In this document: in pieces, positions 44,451-55,203 of the stretch
How the letters are laid out: every line of letters begins with the position of its first letter
Position numbering within the stretch: the stretch's first letter is position 1
Assembly (NCBI GenBank): GCA_905221605.1
Contig: CAJNDS010001112.1
Span: forward strand, 31,001-95,000
DNA from: Symbiodinium natans
Lineage: Eukaryota; Sar; Dinophyceae; Suessiales; Symbiodiniaceae
Reading direction: 5' to 3'
DNA length: 64,000 nt
Notes under the pieces: generated by a model
Told to the model about the DNA's origin: nothing
What the model saw: only the letters and a program-made list of their open reading frames with translations
Database searches by the model: none
Translations under genes and position numbers: made by a program

Positions 44451-45603
44451 GTGCTCTACAACTCAATGACCTCCGCGCGTACGAAGCCTGGTCTTGGCTA
44501 AGATAGTTATAAGCTTGCTAGTGCCGCGCAAGTCGTTGAGGCACCGCACAAAAACATCCACACAAACCCGGTGGCACATCTACCGTCCATCCAGGCCTTG
44601 CAGGAGGCGCTCTGGAGCTCCTGCTGAAGCTCACTGCCTGGCTCGCAGCACTTGGTGGCTGGAAGGCATTCTTTTGCACGTGCCTCCGAGTAAATTCACA
44701 AGACAGCTTTTAAGGAAAACCCCCGTAGACGAGTCTCTAGATGCCATGAGCAAGTGCGGTGGCAAAAGGCAGCTGCGCACAGTGGGCTGAAAGGCTTTGC
44801 CAACGCCGTTTGGCGACGTCGCGGCAAACCAACTTTAATTTGGAAGCATGATGAGTGAAGCGCTAATCCAAGGCGGCGGGATCTTGCAATGCTGAATGAT
44901 GATTGTTTGTATGATAGGCATTGCTGCCTTGCTGCCTGATGCGCCGTACTGAGCTGCATCTTGATTGGTTCAATCACGAGCAGTGTCCCAGCTCCTACAG
45001 TCCTACAGCAGAGCATTCTGCTGGCCAGCTTGAAAAGAGGCCTGAAATGCGTTTCAAGGTCCCACCGCAAACAGCTTTGATTCTTGTAAAAGCCAAGGAC
45101 GAGTCCTTGGGGCTTGCGCTTGCCTGCACCTGCCGTTCTCGGGCAAGCGCAGCTCAACTAGCGCAAGCAAGCTTTCTCGTCTCGGGAAATCCGGGAAATC
45201 AAGGACGCTTGACCTACATACACCCACATGTCAAAAGCAGGTCGAGGAACATCAACTTTAGCATTTGGCCAGGTGAAACACAGCTCTCGTTCCGTAGACT
45301 CTGCATAGCGACCTTCACGCAAGCGCGTCCTGAGAACAGTGCACTTCGAGGTCCGGCCAACTTGCGCATTAACACACACACACACACACGGAATCGAAGC
45401 TCATCGAAGAGCTGCTTCATCCCAAGCCACAGCCCTACTCCCATGCTTTAGCTCCATGAACCCTACACCCTGCACCCTAAAACCGAAACCCCAAGTAAAA
45501 AGAGTGCTAAAAAGCCCTGCCAGAAAGGTGTGGGGCATGCTGACACGCACATGTCCTCAGCCAGCGAGGATGGCCTCCCATTTCCTGACAGAGTTCCAAG
45601 ATG

Positions 45604-45718
45604 GGTATTATCAACATTGTTGATATTTCTAATAATATTGATATTGCTGATATCATTCATGTTATTAATATTTTGAATATTATTCATATCATGAACATTT
45701 TTAATCTTATTCATAGGG
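45604..45718. repeat. AT-rich trinucleotide-like simple repeat
   Basis: Irregular ATT/ATA/TGAT units. The Ile/Asn/Asp-rich frames across it on both strands are artefacts. A (CA)n run also lies at about 45370-45390. Confidence 0.8.
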
Positions 45719-45760
45719 GCACAGCATCCGACTCGCAAAGGGCTGCAATGGGGGGTATCT

Positions 45761-45870
45761 TTAGCACTTTAGCAGCCTTCGGAGGCGGTCTTCGAGCCCG
45801 TCGAGGGCATTGTGACACTTCGTCTCCTCGTCCACAGATTCCTCAGCCAGCGATGGGTCTTTGCACAGTC
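45761..45870 (-). CDS. Candidate terminal exon, unknown protein
   Basis: The minus frame reads EESVDEETKCHNALDGLEDR then LRRLLKC and stops. The acidic-to-basic helix with a clean stop looks like a C-terminal exon. No family can be assigned. Confidence 0.4.
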
Positions 45871-46105
45871 CCAAGCCTCTCATTTTGGTGTGCACCCGCA
45901 TGCATTGACGTAGCTGCATCTGCCTTCCGCATGTACTGTGAGAATAGTTAGTGTGTTGACACTGCAAAGAATGATGTTCTCTTGTTGTAGCATGCGGCAC
46001 TCTAGTGAAGCCTGATATGGTATACTGCAATCCTTGACTGCCGCTGACCGAGAACATTCCAGAACACATTAACGCAACTACTTGAGAAGTGATGCTGTTC
46101 AACGA

Positions 46106-47230
46106 CTACAGTACCTGTGAACGGAAATTGGATCTGTGAACAACTTGGGCTGAACCGCCACTCAAACAGCCACCCAAAACAAAAGGGAGCAGCCGTCTGA
46201 ATGAGTCACAGTGCCTCCAGACCCCGTGCACTCCCACCCACCCACCCACCCTCACAGTGCGATCCCTTGCAACCTCACTCCACCCCAGGGCACGGCTAGC
46301 GACGGAGGCATACAGTCGAGGTGTACTGAGAAGCAAGCGCAAGTGGCAATCGGCTGCGGCTGTTGCTGCTTGGCTTGTCGCGCGAAGACCTGACAGCAAT
46401 CAGCGGTCGGCGGTCATAGCAAAATAGAAGTCACACTGCACCGACCTCGTCTGACATTGCCAGCTTGACATGCCTCACAGCTGCAAGACCTGCTGACTCA
46501 GAGTAGGGCCATGATGTCAGTGCTTGTCTTTTCGAGAGTCTCAGCGGATGCGCGTCCTGCCAGTAGCAGCATGGGTGACATGCTGGGACTGCTAGATACA
46601 GTATCTGAATACACACAATGTTTTCCACAAGCATCTGAACAGCCGACACGCGATCGCGATGAGTCATGCCCGAAACGAAACTTTGAAACTTGTCTGCTTT
46701 GGAAGCCGCAATGGTCTGTGGTGACTACGCACCTACAGTAGGCAGGCGCTTCCTCACCTGCTACCGCATGTTTGCACACTAAACCTGCTCCAAGACGCAA
46801 CTCGACGGGCTTGTTGCAACGAATGCATCTTGCAAGGTAACCCACGGGCCGAGGATGGCTCGGCTCACGTCCCTGCAACCAAAGCCCTGCGGCAACATGA
46901 TTTTTGACAATCCCTGTCTTGAGGCAGTCGGGGAGGCCATCTTCTGCTTCGGCTTCGGCAGGATACGGCCATCCTCGGCAGCATTCTCAGGTCGTTAGTG
47001 TCTATTTCCAAGCTGCAGGATTGGCATGACAAGGTACGTGCCACCAATGTTCATCAAGTTCAGTAGTGCCCATTGCAGCATTTATCGAATGCTGATGCAG
47101 CATCTGGCCTATTCTCGGACGGATGATGCCACAAACTGCCAGGTTGCAGCGTGCGGTCTCGAGGAAGCGAAAGACGTCTGGCTCAGTACATCCTCGGATC
47201 GCGAGTCAAAAGCGAAAATGAGGACTGCTT
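46106..47230. other. Stretch without a recognised gene
   Basis: Minus frames near 46.5-46.85 kb are Cys-rich (YLARCIRCNKPVEL, then CRCVVTTDHCGF), but the pattern does not match a known finger in one frame. Nothing else is supported. Confidence 0.3.
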
Positions 47231-47239
47231 TCGCCTGGA

Positions 47240-47626
47240 CTAGGCGATGGGGTTCATCATTTCAATTTCTGGGGCGTAGCCACAAGCATTCTCGGACATG
47301 CGGCAACCTGCAGCAATCGCCACGCTCTCAGCATACTCTGCATGCCAGGCCAAGCGTCTGCCTCCTTGGTGCTGAAGGATTTCGCCCCATGGGTTCGGCT
47401 CAAAGCATCCTGAAGCCGTGAAGGCCAAGGAGATCCCATATGAGCAATCCCAGGAGCTCTGCCAGAATGCATACTTTGCATGGTAAGCAAATGTATGGGC
47501 TCCAACATGCGCCCCAAAAGACGTAACACAGTCCTTGAGAATTCCGGAGGGCTCTGTCTCAGCTCGCTCACGTGACGCGTCAAACCCGAGGTCGTTGGCC
47601 TCGATTTTGTAAAGGCCATGACGCAA
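47240..47626 (-). CDS. Candidate exon, unknown protein
   Basis: A long open minus frame reading HGLYKIEANDLGFDASRERA then ILKDCVTSFGAHVGAHTF. Composition is coding-like up to about 47450, and the remainder may be intron read-through. Family unknown. Confidence 0.35.
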   Translation of the reverse strand: MRHGLYKIEANDLGFDASRERAETEPSGILKDCVTSFGAHVGAHTFAYHAKYAFWQSSWDCSYGISLAFTASGCFEPNPWGEILQHQGGRRLAWHAEYAESVAIAAGCRMSENACGYAPEIEMMNPIA

Positions 47627-48469
47627 CCTCTGCGAGGTTACTGGGCTTTACTGGCCTGACGCAAACTACACAAAGCGGGTCCTTCGCATAACTACGCTGC
47701 AACTCCTGCCGCTCCGCCGCCAGCCAGATCCATCAGTGAAGCATTCGGGAAGTAAAAGCAGATGCGTACCACCATAAGCACAATGTCCGGGAGCCCCCCT
47801 AAATCCTGAAGCCGCTTTCAAAGTAAGGTTGGGAAGGATGGGAGAGCCCCTCCGGACAGGTCACGATCGACGTCGGGCTCTTCAGCCAGTCTCGGACGGC
47901 AGCGAACGTTTCGCTTTCGTGCCACCTGAGTTCTCCAGCGGTAACGAGGCGGAACGTCCCCTTACTTTACCTTCGGCACCACAGTACGCAGGCGGTGGAA
48001 TCATATGGAATCATGGCACTCCTGTACTGCTGTCTGAATTTGTGGCTAGCCACGATGATGGGGATGCTTCCTTGCCACCCAGCCGTGCACTCGAAGCGGA
48101 GTCCTGCCGAACAATCTGGAAGGGGACGAGAGGGCAGCTGTCTGCTTCGGGACAGCTGATTTCACTGATATCCATATGATCCCTCAGGATAGTTCGGACG
48201 ATTTCGGAGCTGTTTTCGAACAGTCTTCAAACCAAGACAATTGAGCCGAGATAGAGGATGGCCGAGTCCTTGCTTCCCGCACGACTGCATATGCCGAACC
48301 TCTCAGAAACGCGGAGCGCGTTTGAAGGGGGGGCACTAGAGGGGGGGCGCATCGCCATGCTTTCTTTCGCTTTAGTTAGGCGATGCTTCTGGCGATTCAC
48401 CCGTTTGCATGGCATGACGATGAGGCCGAGGAGCCCAAACCCCAACTGATCAGGCTGACGCATGTGGAA

Positions 48470-48770
48470 TGCATCTGTCTCCTGGCAGGGTCTCGCATCT
48501 CCACATACAGCAGCAGCACGCAGCAGCAAAACAAAAATGCCCCCCCCAGCTCTTGCAGCGCTTAGGCTTTTTGCGAACTCTATGCATCTCCTTCGTGGTG
48601 TCAGGCAGCCCAAAGTCCAAGCCCCGCTTCACTTCCGCAGGGGTGCCAAAGTCAGATGCTTCCTGGACACTTGCACGCATGGCTGATAGGACTTCAAGCA
48701 TGTAGCATACATCGCAAGCAACGTGGAGATGGGCAGTGGCGCTTCGGGTCTTGAGCTCGATAGGAGAGTG
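48470..48770 (-). CDS. Candidate exon, unknown protein
   Basis: The minus frame reads LHVACDVCYMLEVLSAMRAS then VQEASDFGTPAEVKRGLDFG and TKEMHRVRKKPKR. Plausible helical coding sequence, with no recognised domain. Confidence 0.35.
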
Positions 48771-48799
48771 CCGGTGAAGTTTGATCAATTACAGAGAGC

Positions 48800-51370
48800 C
48801 AGTGACACATGTAGTGTCTCTTGATGCAGCTTTGGCCTCAACGTGCCAAGAAGGATTTTGATTTGGGTCATCTGCATACCCAAAAGCCCTGGAGCAAGGT
48901 TGGCGTTTCTGCACTGAGTTCACGATCCCAACCCCACAGCAAATACGCACATCCCGCACTGTGGTGGCAGTGCATGCAGCCTTGCTGGAGCTGCGACTTC
49001 CCCCCTCCTGCACAATGCGGTATTATGCTGCCATGCGCTTTCTGTGCATGGTGATTCCAGCAGAATACACAGCAGTTTGTCTGCGACATGTCCAGATTGC
49101 TCGGGACCGAGATTTCAGGGACAACAGTATCTGACTTGCGCTTTGCGATGTCCTTGATCGAGGTGGGGGTGTGATCCGACCTTGCACTTTTCAAGTGGCT
49201 AGAATCTCGGAAGGGATCGCATGCAGCCACATCCACATTCGCAAAGTGCCGACAACTGCATGAAGAACAGCCAATGCTCCAACATGCTCCAAACAAGCTA
49301 AGAAGCCAAGGCATGACGGAGGGCTTCGGCCGTGGTATCTGCCAGCGGGGCGTTTGGTACATCTTTTTTGCTCTGCAGTATCCAACACAAAGATGAGATG
49401 CTGTTGCAGCGTGCCTGAACAGTGGACGCAGAAGACACGGAGTGGTTGCTGCCTGGGTGCCGCGCGGACATATTCCTGCTTGGGGATTGCTTGGGCAACT
49501 CTGCGAAGATCCGCTCGGCTACTCATAGCAGCGCTCAGCGCAGGTCTGAGCTGGACTAGACCGGTCATGAGTCAAGCCGAGATTTGGGTTGGCAAGGGAG
49601 AGGAGAAGAAGAAACGATCCAAGATCTCACTTGAGCTCAGCTGCCATCACCATCAGAGTAGCCTGGTAGGTCACACACCACATTCCCTACGCTGTCTCAC
49701 CGATTTCGCAGCCCACCTCGATTTCGAGCCCCCACTGGCGCCACAGAGAGGGTCGAGGCAGGAGACGCGGTGTTTGGGCTGCTCTCTGGCAAGACCTGAG
49801 CAGACAGCCAAGCTCGGGGCAATGTTGGCAGAAATGGGCGTAAAGTTCTGAGCAGACGTCAGGCATGGTCTCGCATTGTTGAAATACTGATGCCACGAAC
49901 AGGCTGAGAGCTTTTGCCTCCCAAAACCTCCAGCCATTCAACTAACCGCGCAGTGCCGAGCCTCCGCAGCGTTGGAGGTTGGAGGTCGGCCCCTGCAGAG
50001 CCAGGAAGAGCACATCATCAATGTTGTTATTACTATTGTTACTATTCATATTATTAGTACTGCTATTATGATTATTATGATTATATTAATATTGCTACAT
50101 TGGTATTATTAGTATTGTTATTATTTTTATGATTGATTGTTATTGTTAGGGTTCTTCTTCTCACTCTGATGCAATGAAGCTTTTTTGGGCCTCGACTCGC
50201 TGTCGACGGTTACCTCCTTTGTGGCGGCGACTGACTGCAGAGCCTCCAAGCTGATGGGCACATACCGACACAGCGCCTGCTTGACTGCAATGCACTTCCG
50301 CAAGCCTCAGCCATTTCCAACCGCCTAAGGGATCCTCTGCTTACTGGATCCAGTGATGCTCTTATGTGCTTCTCAGGTGCTGTCGGATTCCAGCTTTTGA
50401 AACTGTACTGTAAGCCACCAACACATGCCCACACATTGCTGTAGCCACAGGATAATCCCTTCCCCCTAATATTCACCCGGGGTAGGGGAAGGGATTGCGA
50501 GGTTTGGACTTTGCGATTTTGGGCCTGCAGCCGTGCGCCCCAAAGTAGTTGGAGGATTTGGATCAGGGATTCATAGGGATTCTATACTACAGCTGAAGCC
50601 CCAACCGTGAAGATACGCAGCAGTCTGAGGTTCACCAAGTGCTGGGCCATGGGCAGAGGCGAAACTGCTAAACCCTAAGCTGCAGTAAGCCAGGACGGCA
50701 GGCCCCCTCAAAGCAAAAGCTCTGAGTTCATGCGAGATGGACAGTCAGCTGGCCTTGCTCGGCGTTGGCCTGCAACTTCATCGACTCTAAGGGGGATTTT
50801 GGCATTCTTCAACTCATGCAAGTTTGTTACCAGCAACTAGTACGCGCCGGGCAGCCTCCGTGAGGTGTAGTGGGCTTTTGCCGAACAACATGTGGAAAAG
50901 GCATGCGGAGCAAGCGCAGAAAGCATGAGAGCCACAGCTAAGAACCCCTCAACCTCTGCCGAATCCCAGTTGCTTAAATTCTCTGCTCTTTGAAATCACT
51001 CTGCACAAATAAAACCTTACAGTAACATCACAACATATTCTGCTAAATGTAGAATTACACATATGCTATTGAAATCCCCTGGGAAAACTCCCAAATGATC
51101 CGCGTGCTTATTCCGTGCTTTCAATGTGCGCCTCGCCGGCTCCAGGAGCTGCTTCAGGCCAACGTCAGCAGTGGACTGCCAGGGGCGTAGTTCGCTCCGC
51201 CGTTAAGAGTGATAGTAGTAGTAGTAGTAGTAGGAAAATCACGTACGCGTGCTACCTAATACTAGAGACAAGAGCAATAAGAGTAGGTACTACGGTAATA
51301 ATGGTGACATTCGTACTAACAGCAATTATTTTGCGGTAGTTGCAATAATGTCACATCGCAACGGACAGTG
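48800..51370. other. Stretch without a recognised gene
   Basis: Holds an ATT/TATTGTT simple-repeat region at about 50020-50150 and a (AGT)n run near 51212-51232. A minus frame near 49.3-49.55 kb (PLRVFCVHCSGTLQQHLIFV) could be an exon. Nothing else is supported. Confidence 0.35.
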
Positions 51371-51499
51371 ACCGTCGCTCAGGGAATGCAACTCTGCGGG
51401 CAACGTGAACCAAGCATGGACAAGATGCACCCTGGTGAACTCAACCCTTCCCCCGGAAACATATATAAACTCGTATCGCAAGCCTTCGTGAGCTCCAAC

Positions 51500-54400
51500 G
51501 ATGCACCAGGCACTTGGAGCACAATCCAGTTATGCTTCAGAGCATCCTGGCCGTGCATCGCAGAAGTGCAGTAGCAGGCGAAATCAACAACACAAGCAAC
51601 ATGGTCTGGAGATGTCTGGAGAATCAGCACTCAACATCCTCTGGCACATCGCCGAGTGCTTGTTCGAAAGCACCCGGCACTGACTGGCAAAGAACTTAGA
51701 ATATCCCAGCAGTGCCTTGAGCCCAATGCGCCTCAGTTCACAATTAATTCCATGCTGCGTGATAGGTTCGCAGACATGACTTGCAGAAGATCTGGCAACG
51801 ATCAGCTGCTGTTCATGCCAGGATACTTCGCGGGCTCACGAACCAAGAGCTTCTGCATCAAGTCAGCGGCTAGCGGCGGCACGTAACCCGGCACCTTCCA
51901 TCTGTGTTCCAATATCGGAGTATACTACGGATATGTTGCAGTTGAGAGGTTGACATCTAAGACCGATGTAGAATTACAAATCAATATACTAAAAAGTGCT
52001 ATAACTTTCAGGCTGCAGTATATACAAGTGCCTGCAGGTCCACTTTGCGAATTCGGTCAGTCGCCTTGGCCGGGCCTGAGGTGTGCTGAGGCATGTCAGC
52101 TACAACTCTGTTTAGGGTTCAGGGTCTAGGGTCTAGGGTTTAGGGCTTAGGGTTTAGGGTTTAGGGTTTAGGGTGGGGGGGGGGGGGGGGGCGGGGGGGG
52201 GGGGGGGGGGAGGGCGGGAGCGGAGGGGGAGGGGGGTTCCTGAAATGAGGGGCACCCCCCAGTTTGCCCCTCAAGGTGCTAGAATCCTTTTTTTGAAGCC
52301 CCTCAAAAAGGGCACACCTTATCCCATGTGTTGTACTATTCGCGCACTTAGGCCAGCACTGCCTAGCGTCCATCACGCAATGCTCCAACTAAGTCACCAT
52401 TTCTATACCTACCACAAGAACAGACACACATACAAGAAACTTACACACATTTCTGCACTTTCTTGTGCAGAGCGGTACGTGCGTGATCTTAGGGGCTTCT
52501 GCTCACATGGCTGTAGCATGGGAGTTGCATGCCGTGGTGAGCCCAGCATGCTGTCCCCTGTCCACTAGGGTATTGGCAGGTCAACAAAATTCTGACGAAC
52601 CTAGGAACAAAAAAGGGTTGCTCTTGTTGGTTTAAAAGGGTTTAGAACCCAAACCCTAAAGGAAGGGAATAAAGGGCCTGCTCACACTCTGTTTCCGGAG
52701 CCCCCCGAATTCTTGCCGGGCATCTTGGAGCGGAAAACGGAGCCCTGCCGGTCAGCATCTCGAAGAGAAGCACGCCTGCATGGCAAGAACGGATAACGCT
52801 TGATACCGCTTGATGAAGCAAGATGCAAAAGCCTAGCGCTTGCAGTATATGTGCGCTTTTACATGTGATACCATGCCTGTGGCCCAAATATCCACTTTGC
52901 TGTCATGAGGCTGGTTCTCCACCTTGGCAATAGACTTAAGTCCGGCAGGCTTCTGACTAGAAAACGTCTTGCATTCTCGATTGAAAAGCACCACCAGCGA
53001 CACAGCCGCATGTTATGTCGGCACATGCTAAGTGTTTGCACCATCTCAGGGGAGAGGTAGTCCCACGTTCCGCCTTGGATGACATGTTGCTCAAAAGTTG
53101 TTCTATCCGAGAGCCCACAAGGCGGCATGAGCTGAAATCTGGGGGCAGAGTGATCCGTAAATCCGGCGCCAAATCCACTGGATCCAATTGCCCCGAGAGT
53201 CAAAAGGTATTCCGCGGCGCGCCATCTCGCGACAGTTCCGCACACCAGCCGAAGTCTGCGAGCTTGGCCTGGCAGCCAGATGTTGCCAGTGCTGGTAATT
53301 TAGCCGAGATGCAGGGATGTTGGCAAGCACCGGCCAGAGCTCTCACGCAGGACGCCACTGAAATCAAACGAGTGCTTGAAGCGACGGCAATGGGCTTGTG
53401 AAGCTAAAGCGTGCAGAGGTAACATTTCTGAAGAGCCCTACGACTACCACGACGCATTGCAAAAACTGATGCTGTGTGCTTCCCGTTGATCAGCGTGAGG
53501 TCACAGCAGCATCGACATCTTAAGCTCTCGCCATATCACAAAGCTGCTCTCCACATGCGGACCTTGCCTTTCTCGGAGGTTCCCCACACATGAGGATGTT
53601 CTCGGGCTTCAGGTCCCTGTGAACCTGAGGAAAGTTAGAAGCAGCTCGGCCTCCACGGTTACGAGATGTACCCTTTGCCTCTTCGTTCCCAAGCAAGCAT
53701 GGCGTAAATCAAAGTCCTATGTCTCAAGACTGTCTCACTGCGCGCCGGCTGGATATTGGATTTCCGGCAGAATCTAGGCCCTTGCTTCTTATCTCCCTCT
53801 CCCTTTCTACCAAGCTGTGATGCCTCTTCCTGCCTGAAGGCTCAACAAGAAGCCCTCTCGAACTACCACACCATCCACTCTGTAACCGGAAAAAACTCTG
53901 TGGCAGGACGCAATCCCATACTTGTGCAGGTGCATGAGAGCCATGGCGACATCGACGTAGTACCTGCCAGAACTTAACAGGGCCACGCCTTTTTTCTTCC
54001 AATACACAAAATAGTTCCGCAACACTCAGAGAGGCACCTCGCCGCTTCAGCCTCAGGCAGCTGCCCATGTTGCCTGGGACAACTCTGAGTTTTAAGAGCC
54101 GCAAAAAAGTTTTGACAGAAGCATGGACTTCTAGTGGCCCACTCTTTCGTGCAATGCATTCAAGACGGTACACCTGACAAGCTACCTCGGCAGCCTTGCT
54201 GAAACCGCTGTATCCCATGTTCGTCTTTCGCGCCGGGCATTCGCAAACAAAGGTATGGCTATCCGTTATCCAGGTTCTCCCCACTAGCAATCAGGCCAGC
54301 CTCAAGAGAGAGAAAAGGGAGCCACCATTGGCGTACTCCAGTAACAAAAGCACATGGTGCTCATCTTCAAAGTAGTAGTGCAGCTGCACTATACCTGAGG

Positions 54401-55203
54401 TCTCCGATGCAGCATACTGAGGCTGGGCACACCCTAACGAATACATGCATCCCTCCGCATGTTTTGCAATCTGGAAGCATGGATGGGTCAGCTGCATCTG
54501 TGTCCGGATTTCCCGCATCAGGTAGGCCTCATGGGGGTCCCTAGGAAAAGTGCGGTTCCTTTCGCAAGAAGGGGGGATTTGTCAGTAGCATGTTCTGACC
54601 GAGTTTTGGGGCGTCTCCCTTGCCAAGCCTCCCTGGTGGGCAGGAGTCCATGTAGATCGGCTTGAATTGAGTACGAACCACGCTCATTTCATGATGTCGT
54701 GGCCAGGGCTGCTGGCACCCGCTCGCCCACTTTTGCATGCCCAGCTCCCCCCAAGAAGCACAACCCCACTGCTGGCTCAGCCGAGATTCTAGCATGCCCT
54801 GGTCGCGGATCTTCTGTTTTGGAACTGCTTTCATCGCATAAGTCCTGGGACTCGCAGGAGATCGCGAGAGTCTGATTGACCCTGTTTAGTGGGGAGGTTC
54901 TCAATGAAGACAAGTTCCGGGCGCAAGCCCAGTAACATCATGGGAAAGACACCGGAGGGGTCCTCTTTAAAGTCTATCCGAGCGTCCTAGGAATATTTCC
55001 AGAAACACCCCTAGCGGGCATTGGCTGTTTCATGTCAATAGCTCAGTCCAATGGTCTCGATGGTCTATGCTGCTTGTTCGAGCCTCTGCACATGAAGCAG
55101 TCTCCGCCAAGAAAGCAGATATACTAGCTTGCCAGGTGGCTCGCCGGTTTTCTTGTGGCGGACCCTCGTGACTTGCCCATAGGAGCCTTTGTCAGAGAGC
55201 GGC
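51500..55203 (-). CDS. Aurora-like Ser/Thr protein kinase, at least 13 exons
   Basis: Eleven exons join in phase into a kinase domain: 55141-55203 (DKGSYGQV loop), 54794-54844 (TGETYAMKAVPKQKI; catalytic Lys), 54479-54540 (LMREIRTQMQLTHP; helix C Glu), 54301-54394 (YYFEDEHHVLLLLEYANGG), 54038-54073, 53912-53963 (VAMALMHLHKYG), 53568-53624 (VHRDLKPENILM; catalytic Asp), 53202-53268 (KLADFGWCAELS), 53042-53073 (CGTWDYLSPEM), 52877-52922 (DSKVDIWATG) and 52775 downward (VLLFEMLTGRAPFS). Subdomain X follows at 51827-51894 (PPLAADLMQKLLVREPA), and ALKHNWI lies near 51.53 kb. ADFGW followed by CGT-DYL-PEM is typical of Aurora kinases, which act in mitosis. The first glycine of the P-loop is absent (SDKGSYG). 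Donors are seven GC, two GT and one GA. The exon between 52.7 and 51.9 kb and the N-terminus are unresolved. Near 51.55 kb RCTAR and DALKHNWI are one base out of frame. Confidence 0.85.
52109..52211. repeat. Telomere-like repeat running into a G tract
   Basis: About nine degenerate then perfect TTTAGGG units (52109-52174) pass directly into a near-pure G tract (to about 52211). It lies within the kinase gene, between the subdomain IX and X exons. It has strong potential to form G-quadruplex. Confidence 0.88.

Noticed and set aside
45601-45738. Ile/Asn/Asp-rich frames on both strands
   Set aside because: Translation of AT-rich simple repeat, open in several frames at once.
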